In this document: positions 13,738 through 24,324 of the stretch, piece by piece | Layout: each line of letters begins with the position of its first letter | How positions within the stretch are numbered: position 1 is the first letter of the stretch | NCBI GenBank assembly: GCA_015039315.1 | Contig: WIDE01000108.1 | Span: 75,424 to 110,612, forward strand | Length of the DNA: 35,189 bases | From: Clavulina sp. PMI_390 | Lineage: Eukaryota; Basidiomycota; Agaricomycetes; Cantharellales; Hydnaceae | Reading direction: 5' to 3' | Notes under the pieces: model-generated | Told to the model about the DNA's origin: nothing | What the model saw: only the letters and a program-made list of their open reading frames with translations | Database searches by the model: none | Position numbers and translations under genes: made by a program

Positions 13738-15184
13738 TGATTCAAGACACAGAATCTGCCTTTAAATTTGTCAGCCACACCAACAAGCTCTTCTGGGATC
13801 TCTTCGTTCTTTTATTGTCGTAGCAACTTGATGGAAAGCGTAGGACGGCTAATAAGAAGCTCGCGGAAGGCATCCGCAATGGCAGCACAAAGTCCAACCA
13901 CACCAGTGGCTGGATCGTCCATCCAGTGACGCAGAGTCGTCTCATACCAGAAGAGCTGTAGTTGAGGGAGGGGTTCGGGGTTGCTTTGGGACCCAGCCAG
14001 AAATTCTTCAAAGAGCTCGCGCTCTTTGTGAATCTTCGTACCGTCATCGATATGAGGACCACAGATGAAGATTTCTTCCAGAGACGAATGACGTAAGAGA
14101 AAGTGGTGAAGGCTTTTTGGGTACCCATCAGTGTGGGCGAAAGACACCTTCTTGAGAGCTGGAAATTTCTCTTACGATCCTTGGTCAGGTTCAAGGAACC
14201 AACTGTTTTTATTGTAGCTCCACGGGCCAGCGAGAGACAGGGTTTCACATTGAGGAGCAAGGATTCCGGGGAACCCTCCACTTAGTGCATGTTCCCACAA
14301 CTTGAAGGTCTTTAGGCATGGGAATTTGAGAGGCTCAATGTCAACAGTACCTTCCTCAGTTCGATACCACCATTCGAAATGTTCGAGTTGAGGGTGGGAT
14401 CGAGCGAGGCAGATCACCAAAGCTTTGTCAAGACCTTGGTGAATCCTTAGACACCTAAGGCTGACAGGAAGTTGAAGATCATCTACTGAGGGGCTGGGTC
14501 TATGACTTCATCCCATCCTTCGAACTCTACATCAATAGAGTTGATCTGAGTAGCTTCCCGAGTCCAGAATGGAACTAACTGGATTTTATGTTCTCCGGCT
14601 GTCGCATTGCTGGAGTAATCAGCAAGTTTTACACTGCGAAGTGAAGGGTATGACCAGCGCAAGTCTCGAATGATCTTCGTGATCTGGCTGACTTGCTTTG
14701 TTACACGGCCGGACCACACCTCGATGCTGCGGCAGCGGTGAACATGAGAGTGAAGCACCGTCAAGAGCTCCTGGATATAAGTTTTTTTGATGGCTGATGT
14801 GTCCAAATAGATGGTGGCGTTGAAAAGGAGACTGCTCGACCGCTGAAGATAGCTATCGAGAGCAGCTGAAGAGGTTGAATGTCGCTTCGCGACCCAGATG
14901 ACGGCCTCCTTCCAGCACCCTGGGGCATTGACGGCAATTTCACGAAACCTTTGACAGGACAGTGAAATGGAAATAAAAGATTGCGACAGTGGTAAGTATA
15001 CGCCAGTGGGGAGCAAGGAAGTTTTCGGCGCGTCTGGAAGCGCGGCAACCAGCTCCAAAATGTACGACAGAATTTCGATGGGGATGCGAAAGATGGGCTG
15101 GAGTCGATTATGGCGATGTGCAGCGGCACGGTGGATAGAATAGCTCTCTTCCGTGATCACTGCGTTCAGTTCGTCGACGAGCAT
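13738..15184 (-). pseudogene. full-length F-box pseudogene with frameshift and stops (family copy F3)
   Basis: The N-terminal frame (ATG at 15184; open upstream to 15379) carries 'DELNAVITEESYSIH', the F-box 'LQPIFRIPIEILSYILELV' and the first half of the repeats. It then hits TAG right after 'VIDPAPQ' near 14483. Shifting frame by one base there restores the family sequence (DDLQLPVSLRCLRI ... LVICLARSHPQLEHFEWWY), so a single-base loss is the simplest reading. Downstream an in-frame TAA (14172-14174) interrupts 'EPDQGS*EKFPALKKVSFA', and a further TAA (13812-13814) follows 'LSIKLLRQ', with 'LVGVADKFKGRF' beyond. These breaks fall inside regions that are continuous in the paralogues, and introns would not explain them well. 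The original start exon was not found. Confidence 0.78.
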
Positions 15185-15379
15185 CACAGTAGGCTCGATG
15201 CCCTGAAGGGCTGGTCTCAGCGCGGTCAGTATCACGCGATAACGAGATGATGAGAAAACAGCTTTCGACTCTAAACGTATTTTGTTCGACGTGTGACTGA
15301 GATATGTTAGATGTCGTTGGTGCTTGACCCGACACTTTAGCGACGTCTTCGGAATAAATAATTTAGAGAAGGTCTGCAA

Positions 15380-16872
15380 CCCCTTCCATCCGCCTGTCGC
15401 GGTTATTTAGCTGAGATGAATGGTAGTGGCCGAGAGCCTTGATGCTTGCCACTGGTGGCAAGTCTTGGGAGGAAAAGTCGGCTGACCACTATAGGTTTTG
15501 CTTGTCATGTGATGTTAGATTTATTTTGTCGTGACTTAGGTTTGCAATGACTATGACAATCACTGGTGCTGTAGTTGTAGTAGCGACCCGACCGATGCTC
15601 GATTCACAAGCCTCTTTCACTGTCAGCAAGGGATATCGCTTGGCCGCCTGCATTTCCACTATGACGTCACGTCGTCCGTGATCAGCTTCTCCGTTTCAAC
15701 TCGGGTTAACAGCCTACGGCCATGATGCATCAGTATCTCCGACAGCATTCTGAAATCTTTGGTCACCAAGTAATCCTATAATGGCTACTATATAAGGACG
15801 AACTTATCCATTCTCTTACTGTACCGAGAGTTGCGTTATGTTCAGTTGCCACTCCGTTCGATCATCTCATGGACGGTCCATGGTCCATATCAGGATCATG
15901 TCACTCTTGTATGTTTCGATACGTGCGGAGAATCTTCGTTTCGGCTCATGGTTTCTCGTCGCAGATGACCATCTGCTTGCTTCTAGACTCGGAGCATCTA
16001 ATGCTACACACGCGCTTGTACAATTGCATTATCGTGACAAATATCTTTCACAATGACTTTCGCCATCTTTGATGGGTGGTGATCTACACTTCTACACTGC
16101 GTATTACGTTGGATCAAACCAAACAGAATATCCCGATTTATATTTCTTAGTAGCTCATTTGGCGACTAGGCCGCCCTCTGTTCTATCATTGCAATGGGAT
16201 CTACTAATCCATGGCACTACTAAATTTCCGTCTTGCTCAATATGATATCATCCTTGCTGCACGCTTCACATATGAATTGCGCGACTTGGTCCTCTTTTCT
16301 GTGTCGTCTTGCCTTTGCTATGTCGTCCTGATTTTACAACAGTAAAGTGAAAGGATTCCTTCCTGCGCTTGCCAAATGGCACCTGTGGCAAGCTCTGCCG
16401 CGGAAGTCGGCGTTACCCTTATTGACTCACCGCGTTGACAACGGCGGGAAGTGCCTTCAGACGAATCTAGGTGTCACTATTGTGACCGTCACATCTTCCT
16501 CGCCTCGCGGAGGGGAGTATTCGGAATGGTACTTGCATCTTCTTCTTCGTCTCTGCTTGGCGCAATTCTCCGCCATCCAATCGGCCCGCGCAAAGGTACC
16601 ATAAACACAAACTTCTTCTAACCTTCCATATTCATCAAAACGCCCTCTTCTTGTGGTGGAGATGACAGGGATTTCTCATGCAACGTAATAGAGTCTTTAG
16701 GGTCCTCCGAAGGCTCTCCCAATCGGATCTAGCCACATTTTAAGCTCGAATCAAGTGGTTAATTTAGCTATAGGCCTATAAGAAAGATTTGGATTCACAA
16801 ATTCATCCCCAAACTTCTTAGTACATACATGTACATATACTAGCGCATTAGCGAATGTCATATAATGAGCTC
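15380..16872. other. 1.5-kb gene-empty stretch
   Basis: No frame with a recognisable domain is seen; the short plus-strand frames at 15838-16072 and 16347-16604 lack splice or domain support. Two hairpin-like elements of related sequence lie at 15445-15462 and 16368-16392, both followed by 'aagtcggc' (see findings). The left end should contain whatever promoter F3 had, the right end the 3' flank of F4. Confidence 0.55.
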
Positions 16873-18617
16873 TCACTCTGCCCAAGCAGGCATGGTGTCA
16901 TGCAATATGGAGAATCTACCTTTGAACTCTTCAAGCAGAATGATAAACCTCGGTGGTAACACGAGATTGTCTTTGTATCGAGAAAGTATTTTGATATTGA
17001 GATCAAGCCGAGAGGTAAGAAGTTGCATAAAGGCATCAGAAATTGGAGGATCTGTTTCGCCTGATTCCAAATCCGGGATGTCTACCCAATTATCAAGGTC
17101 AACTTCGTACCATACTATGCGCAGAGCAGGGAGGAAAGGGCAAGGTGGATCACATGCTGGGGGCCCGCTGGTAGAGGACAAGCATGATAGTCCGTTAACA
17201 ATTTCAGAATCCTCCTCAACACCCGGTTCATCGGTCTCAAGCCCGCATATTAGGATCTCTTCAAGCGAAGGGTTATGTGAGAGAAACGTGTGGAGGTCGA
17301 GTGGGTATCCATCGGTGGCAGGAATGGACATTCTCTTGAGTGCTGGGAAGAATCGCACTTCTCCTGAATCAGATCCGGCAAGCCAGTGGCTATGGCCAGT
17401 CCAGGGAGACCTGAAGCAAAGCTCTTCACACTGAGGGGCGCTGAGGGAAGGAAACCGCCCGAGCTCTGTTGCTGCACCCAACGTGAACCTTTTGAGGCTG
17501 AGAAGTTCGAGTGGCGTGTCATCGAGTAGGGTCCCATCATCATGATACTCCCACTCAAGGTATTCAAGAGAAGCGCAACACCGAGCTAGGCTGATGAGCA
17601 AATTCTTGTCAAAATCTTCAAACACTCGCAGGCGCCGTAGTCCTACTGGGAGTTGAAAATTATCTGGGGTTGGAGAAGGGTCCAATAGAGTTCCATAACC
17701 CCAGAGATCTATATCCACGGACTCGATGTGAGTGTTCTGGTAGTTCCAGAATGGGACGAACTTGGGTTTCTCTGGCCTGGGTTCCATGTTGCGAATATCG
17801 TGAGAAAGGCGCACACTACGAAGGGCGGGATATACCCAGCCATAATCACGAATTATTTCGCTGATCTGGCTAATTTGCATTTCTTCTCTTCCGCACCGCA
17901 CCTCGATCTGGTAGCAGCGGCGAATATGTGACTGTACCACGGCCAAGAGCTCATGGAGCCGAGGGTTGTCGACATGCGCTTTGTCCACGTAGATAGCGAG
18001 TCGGAAAAGCAGACTCCCGGAGCGTTGAAGATACTCGTTGAGGATGGTTGGCGAAGTCAAATGATTGTTTGTGACGCAGATTGTAACGTCCGTCCAACAC
18101 CTCGGAGTATGGATGGCAATTTCCCGGAGTCGTCTGCAAAGAAGGTTCATGGAGGCGAATGATTGTGGCAATGGGAGGTATATGCCGGCCATCAGCGTGG
18201 CCCACTTGGATGCATCCGAACATTCCGTGATTAGCTCCAGGATATATGACCATATTTCGATAGGGATGCGGAAGATAGGCTGCAAGAAATTATTGGCATA
18301 GGATAATAATCGATGAGCGGAGCGCTTCTCCTCCACCGCCAACTCGATTAGCTCGTCAAGAAGCTCTTCACTTCGCCTGGCATCACGCACAATCAATTCC
18401 AGAACTGCAGACCTGACACAGCAACGGCATTATTAGCAAAAACTATCAGGTATAGAATCGCGTATAGTTCAAAGAAGACATACGATTGGGGTAATTCGGA
18501 CGCTCCCTGGTATTTTCGCCGCGCGGCGTTGGCAGCACCCTGAGCTTGGATGGTTTGCGCCAGATTCGCAATCTTTCGCAGTCGATCCTGTTCGACGGAC
18601 ACGCCCTCTCCCTCCAT
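16873..18617 (-). CDS. F-box protein with leucine-rich repeats (family copy F4, complete)
   Basis: Two exons (18484-18617 and 16873-18412) with a 71-nt intron (gtatgt...gtcag) give 557 residues starting at an ATG. The first exon encodes a charged helix (DRLRKIANLAQTIQAQ). The second starts 'SAVLELIVRDARRSEELLDEL'-like (a helix shared by all copies), then the F-box at about 89-130 (LQPIFRIPIEIWSYILELI). A repeat region follows (LRSVRLSHD; LRRLRVFEDFDKNLLISLARCC; LKRFTLGAA; LKRMSIPATDGYPLDLHTFL). The C-terminus has 'LPALRIVWYEVDLDNW' and 'EEFKGRFSIL'. The expected role is a substrate receptor of an SCF ubiquitin ligase; the target is unknown. It is the only copy of the four with start, intron and frame all intact, and serves as the reference for the other three. 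Confidence 0.85.
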
Positions 18618-19106
18618 GTTATCTTATACTCCCTTGAAGGCTTTGTTTCGCCGTGGGTTATGGAGAGTAGAGCAAGCAGTGTTCAAGGGAGAAACGCGAT
18701 GAGTTTCGAGCTGTCACAAAAGGGCAGTCACAGAAGTACTTTCTCACGATGCTGTTGACGAGGAGCTCGCCTCAGCCTAAGATCTTTCACTGCTTTCGGA
18801 GGCTGAATAGGGTTGAAATCAAAAGGATCGAATACCCCAGAAGAGGCGCAGTGATCGCATCGTAGCGGCCCTACTTGACTTCATTGCCTGTCAGCGCTTG
18901 ACATCCAAACGTCCGCCCTAGACCATCGCTGAAAGAAGGTTCTGATCCTTTGAAAGTTCCTAGCTAACTATGGAGCTAGGTATTCATCAGCAGCCTCCAA
19001 GCTTTCGCATGTCTAAAAGTTTGCTGAATACTTCCTCTCCTCCGTAAGCCTTTCCATTCCCTCGGTCGTCGACTAGATCTCAACTTTCCCTAGTATTCCT
19101 ATTGCT
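18618..19106. promoter_or_regulatory. divergent intergenic region, F-box F4 / aminotransferase
   Basis: About 490 bp lie between the ATGs of two genes that point away from each other. It should hold both promoters. No TATA-like box stands out, and a pyrimidine-rich stretch (about 19030-19100) precedes the aminotransferase start. Confidence 0.45.
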
Positions 19107-20615
19107 ATGGAATGGGCTAAGGGATATCAACCCACAGAAGGCGAACCTTTGATCAACGTATCCCAAGGCGTCCCTCGTTCGGGACCTCACCAGTCACTCA
19201 GAGATGCACTATCCCAACAAGCTATGTCCGACGAAGCGTATAGATATGGAGACATTATGGGTGAAGCGATTCTGCGGGACCGACTAGCTGAAGAGATGCG
19301 CCTTGTGTATGGAGCTGAGACAAATGTCATCAGCGAAGATATTGCTCTCACTGCTGGGTGCAACTTGGCATTTTACGCGAGCATCATGGCGATTGCCTCG
19401 ACGGGAGACGAAATAATACTTCCTTGCCCATGGTAAGCCTTTCAAGCATATACCGATCCCGAATCAAGGTTCCTGAGAAGGTGGATGACACAGGTACTTC
19501 AATCATCAGTGGGTCGCAAACACCAGTGGAGTATTGCGTCTACTGTGACCCTCCTGATCTAGTCTCTCTCTGCAACTAGGATGACACTACAAATGAACGG
19601 AATCAACGCTGTTCCGCTACCAACCCCGCCCTCGACCGCCTTTATTCCATCCGTCCTCGAGGCTGAAAAACTCATCACCACACGAACGCGAGCAATTGTC
19701 CTCGTGACGCCGAATAACCCCACTGGAGCAATATACCCACCAGCTCAAATTTCATCTTTCGTTGAGCTTGCGCACAAGCACCAGATCGCCCTGATTTTGG
19801 ACGAGACATACCGAGACTTTGTGCTGGATGACGAGGGAAACCCAAAAGCGCCGCATTCAGTCTTCATGACGAAGGATTGGAGGCAAACTGTTATTCACCT
19901 CTTTTCTTTCTCAAAATCATATTCTATCCCCGGTATGAGGCTAGGGGCGATCGTAGCGTCACCCGTAGTTCTTGAGCAAGTTCGCAAGGTCCTGGATTGT
20001 ATTCAGGTGAGCGTCGAGGCGCTTCTCCGTTTTACCAGAGGTGGGATGTCATCATAATACCTGCCCTAATCAGATTGTTTACTATAGATATGTCCTCCAA
20101 AGGCCATCCAGCTGGCTCTTTGCGCCCCAGCCTCCGCGAGTCCACCAGGGACGTCCGAGAATAGCGTAATCGCTTCCCTCAGACCAACACTCCTCACAAC
20201 AGCTCGTAACCTCCAGCAACGCCAGCGCATCTTTCGTAAAGCCCTAATCGACTCGCCCTACCGGGTTGAAGGAGGTAACGGCTATTATGCCTTCGTACAG
20301 ATTCCTTCAACGATGATCGCTCAACTCGTTTCCGATCCGGGGCGCACTCCTTCCGCGGACACTGGTGTTGTTTTCTGCAGAGAATTTGCGCGAAAGCACG
20401 GTGTTGTCTGTCTCCCTGCGAGCTTCTTCGCAATCCAGAGTCATGACCCCAACGACGACGAACTATCCAGCAAGGATAGGCAATCTGACGAAGCACTCAG
20501 CAAGGAATTCATTATCGAGCTCGACCAATGGGTCAGGGTGTCTGTCGCAAACATGGACGACGATGCGATTCGAGACGTAGCCAAGAGGCTGCTCGAGTTC
20601 TACACTGATAGTTAG
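19107..20615 (+). CDS. class I/II PLP-dependent aminotransferase
   Basis: Four exons (19107-19432, 19494-19508, 19580-20006, 20088-20615) give 431 residues. Motifs of fold-type I aminotransferases are present: VSQGVPRSGPHQSLRDAL, Y-G-D-I-M-G-E near the N-terminus, CPWYFNHQMTLQ, VTPNNPTGAIY (Asn160), LDETYRDF (Asp188 pairs with the PLP ring nitrogen) and SFSKSYSIPGMRLG with the Schiff-base Lys226. The C-terminal domain ends at 'WVRVSVANMDDDAIRDVAKRL', which carries the Arg expected to hold the substrate carboxylate. It transfers amino groups between amino acids and 2-oxo acids; the substrate (aromatic, aspartate-like or other) cannot be told from sequence. Exon 2 is a 15-nt microexon that supplies YFNH. 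No signal peptide or mitochondrial-like leader is evident. It converges with the secreted protein gene. Confidence 0.9.
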
Positions 20616-20761
20616 ATAGTTTATCACACCCCATTCGTTCTCGCTGAAAATAAACGCAGTGGTGGACCTGTTCTCCATTTTAATAATGCTATGCTACAAG
20701 GTAAATAACAATCCAATCTTTCTATCGAGGTGATAGCGCTACTTAAAGCGCTCAGTCAAGT

Positions 20762-23162
20762 TCACCAGTCGGGAGTGAAATCCTCCGCAATACCAGCAAC
20801 GCCAACAGCGGCATCGTCGCGCACCGTCATATCGGCGTTGCGCGCGATAGCAGGCCGACTCACACCAGTCCGCCTCGCCAAGTTAACCATCTCCTTAAGG
20901 ACAATTTTGGGGTTGGAGCGCATGGTGCGGCCAGTAGACCGACGCTTTGTGCGGCTAGGAGTGATCGGGGTGCTTGCACTTGCGGGCAGCTGCGAGTCGA
21001 GGGAAGCGAAGTCGGTAGCGAAGCCAAGCGCGGCGTTGAAGCTGTCAGCTGCCTTGCCCGTCTTGCCGAACTGGTCAGCAGCTGCTTCGGCGGCACGGCA
21101 GGCCAAGACGTTAGGGTCAGTCTCCGTGAGGCCACAGTTGTTCACGAGGGTGTCACAGATCTGCAGAGGGGAAGAGAAAGATTGGAGAAATGTTAGCTTG
21201 AGAGTCGAGGGCTGAGTGGGAGAATATTTAACGTACAGCTTGGAAGACAATGTCTGGGTTCTCCGCGCTATCGTGGTTGAACTGCACCCTGTTGTTGGGC
21301 AGGAAGGAGAAGTCGGTGGCTTGGCGACCCTCGAAGCTAGGACCGAAGATCACACTGGGATCCGTGCAGGTGCCTGTCGAGAGTGGATTATGCGTCAGGA
21401 CGAGCAGTACTTTAGCGAACGGCATGGTGTCTAATGCTTACCGAACGTCAGCGACCCAGTGTGAGCAGCAGTGTTCACAGGGAGAGCACCAGAGGAAGTC
21501 GTAGTCGCAGCGGTGGTGGCGACGTTCTCTGCAGCAGTGGTTGTGGTAGCGGCCGCAGTGGTCGAGGCACCAACAGTAACAGTGACCATCTGAGTGGCGG
21601 TGACGGTCGTGGGGACGCAGACAGACGTCGCTACAAGGACAGCAGGGCTCGTCGAGGTGGAGTCAACAGCGGCGGTGGTCTTCGTGGTCTTCGCCTTGGT
21701 CTTTGTCTTGGTTTTGCTCTTGGAGCTGCAGTCCTCCTCCGCGGAGGTAGTAGTCTGAGCAGCCAAGTTCTGCGCGGTGGTGGTGGGAGCAGCAGTGACA
21801 GTGACCATGACGGTAGTAGTGCCAGCGCTGCAGACATCGGTGGTGGTCTGAGCAGCAAGGTTTGCAGCAGTAGTCGTGGTGGCAGCGGTCGTGGCGGCCT
21901 CGTTGGCAGCGGTGGAAGACAGCTGCGAGTCGAGAGCAGCAAAGTTGGTGCTGAAGCCCAGGAGCTCGTTGAACTTGTCTGCGGTGGCACCAGTACGGCC
22001 GATGGCATCAGCGGTCTGCTGAGCAGAGCGGCAGGTCGTGACAGCGGTATCAGTCTGCTTCAGGCCACAAAGGTTCACGAGGGTATCGCAGTTCTAATGA
22101 AACAAAACGCCGCGAATAATCAGTATCGTGAAATTGTTGTCATAGATCGGGTAATATAGTGTGGTACTAACAAACTGGAAGATGATGTCGGGGTTCAGGG
22201 CGCTGCCGTGGGGGAACTGTTGCTGATTGTTGGGCAGGAACGAGAACTCGGTCGCCTTGCGGCCGTCCAAGCCGGCACCGAACTTGACAGTCGGGTCCGT
22301 GCAGGTACCTGTTACATAGCGAGAAAATTAAGTACTGGGAATCTTGATTGTGAAGTGATGAGAAAACTGACCGAAGGTGAGGGTGCCTGTGTTCACGGGG
22401 GCGGCGCCGTCAGTAGTAGCGGTGGTGGTGGAGTCTGTGGTAGTGGTGGTCGCGACAGCATCATTTGCAGCAGTGGTGGTGGTCGAGGCGGCAGCGGTGG
22501 TTGTGGACGCAGCGACCGTTGCAGTATTGCTGGTGGTGGCAACTGAAGAAGGACGATAATTAGCTGGGATCTGAGGAAAAGCAATAACAAGAAGACGAAC
22601 CATCTCCGGTGGCGGTAACACCATTGGCAGCGTTGCTATATGGTAGATAAGTCCGGTCAGATGAGATTCATTCCGAGAGGCGAAATGAGAGTGACGTACA
22701 ATGCATCGGCAGCTGCTTGGCCAGTGAGCGCGGCAGCGGCGGTTGCACCAGCATTGCAGTTGGCGATCTGCGTGGCAGAAGCATGGCACTTGTCATTCAT
22801 CTGCTGGCAGATGAAGCTGGTGATCACACCGATGCCCAGAGCCGAGCCGTCTATGGAGATCAAGAAGTTTGCGTAGTTAGAATAAGAAGTTAATGAACAA
22901 GGCGCAAGATTCGTGCTCACGGTTGAAGTCAACCAAGTTCTCAGGCTCAAAGGCAGGCTCGGTTCGGCCATCCAGACCATTACTATTCGATTCGATGGGT
23001 CAGCCACAGCCAATAAGAGAGCGAGGGATCTCCAACTGACGCGAAGATAATAGCTGGAGAACCACAGCTTCCGAATTGTGTAGCACGGGTAACAATCCGA
23101 GCAGACACCACAGACGACGAAATCACGGCACCAAAGGCGGCGAGAACAAAAGATGAACGCAT
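20762..23162 (-). CDS. secreted Thr-rich protein with three related cysteine-containing modules
   Basis: Nine exons (23041-23162, 22921-22982, 22700-22850, 22601-22635, 22372-22542, 22172-22308, 21442-22093, 21237-21373, 20762-21160) join in frame to 621 residues. Residues 1-21 are a signal peptide (MRSSFVLAAFGAVISSSVVSA). Three modules follow (about 32-112, 182-270, 445-540). Each reads roughly 'C-x-x-P-x-V-x-F-G-x-x-(L/F)-(D/E)-G-R ... F-x-H-x-S-A-x-N-x-D-I ... C-D-T-L-V-N-x-C-G ... C-x-x-A'. Ala/Thr-rich linkers (runs such as TTTTTDSTTTATT) between modules suggest O-mannosylated cell-wall or extracellular spacers. A Lys/Thr-rich patch (SKTKTKTKAKTTKTT) lies in the long linker. The C-terminus is basic then plain (EDFTPDW), with no GPI-type tail. 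Similar modules occur in uncharacterised mushroom proteins (recalled, not checked). The function is unknown. Confidence 0.85.
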
Positions 23163-24324
23163 AGCGACAAGATAGGGGTGATGAGGAGACGAAAGGAAGG
23201 AGAGGATGTTATTTGCCCAGCAAAAGGAGAATCTCGAGAGCCCGGCTATAGTGCCAACATGGTCAGCACCGTACTTTGCTGCTGGACTGTAGAGACGTGA
23301 TGCGCACCTCGTCGAGAGTTGGACCAGCCACGGAACGAAAGGAAAGGGGAGGAGAGGGTATGTGAAGAAGAATGGGTCGACCACGGTGCCTGTCCCTCTT
23401 ATAGTCGGATCCTCGCTCGGTGATTCTTGGTTACCTTGACTGGTTGCGATAGCACCACCGACATTTCGCCGTCGTCGCTCGTAAAATGCAGCAACAATAC
23501 CCAGTAAAATGGTCCAAAAAGGCGGCTTGGGGTTTGGAATGGCTCAAGAGCTTCCACGACCCGGATTGCACATAGTGATCAGAAATGGTTGCTGGGTAGA
23601 CAGGGACACGGTATCGAAGCAACTTGCAATCAGTTCAGTCATACGGGAGCAATCGTGTCTTCAGCGGTGATCAACCATTGATATGGAGAAGGTTTGACAC
23701 CGTGCCTCAGACTCTTATGGCAATGCCGCGACAATCGCCACCACTACACAAGACAGCGTTATCGCTGAGCCCCTCGTAGTGTCAACAGGAATGCAACTCG
23801 GTTTGGTGAGAAGGCGCAAGCGAACTAGTACCACTCATTTAAGAAATAGAGTTTAACGCGCGGAAATTCTGCAGAAGTTCCCTTGACGATTCGGAGTCGG
23901 CGGTTTGGCCCGGTCGCAACCAAGGCAAAGTGCACGCCGCGAGTCCGGGTGCTCCTTGCGCAGCCCTATTATTAGTCAATAAGGTACATGATCGTGGAAG
24001 AACGGTCCCACATTAGCGTTGCCCTCTCGGCTGGCCAAGGTCCTGCCTGCTCTTGCGCGGTCAGTGATCAGTGGTACAGTTTGTGAAAAAAAACATTGAC
24101 ACTTGTTGTTAGTTGTCCCGTCTGTATGGTCGCATGTGGACCAGCACCTTTCTATCTGAGTCTTCAGTATTCGAGACATTATTTTCTTACCCAGAGACAA
24201 GCACCTGACAGTCGCCTTTTGGGGACCATGAGCGCGCCCAGTGTGACCGCTTTAGGCATCGTGGGAACGTGACCCGACCACTGTCCACGACGTCACAAGC
24301 TGTGTCCTGCGTTCTTGGAGGCAA
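23163..24324. other. 1.2-kb intergenic region
   Basis: This lies upstream of both neighbours (secreted protein leftward, F-box protein rightward). It must contain two promoters. No coding frame with a domain is seen. Confidence 0.5.

Noticed and set aside
13742..14281. Long minus-strand frame over the F3 C-terminal half
   Set aside because: It is a shadow frame. The family sequence lies in another frame (13812-14147 and 14172-14420) interrupted by stops.
15838..16604. Small plus-strand frames in the F3-F4 gap
   Set aside because: No domain, no matching splice sites, and lengths as expected by chance.
21434..22159. Plus-strand Gly/Ser-rich open frame
   Set aside because: It is the complement of the Thr/Ala-rich linkers of the minus-strand secreted protein and has no start context or domain.
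22208..22546. Plus-strand Gly-rich frame
   Set aside because: This too is the shadow of the Thr-rich linker on the minus strand.
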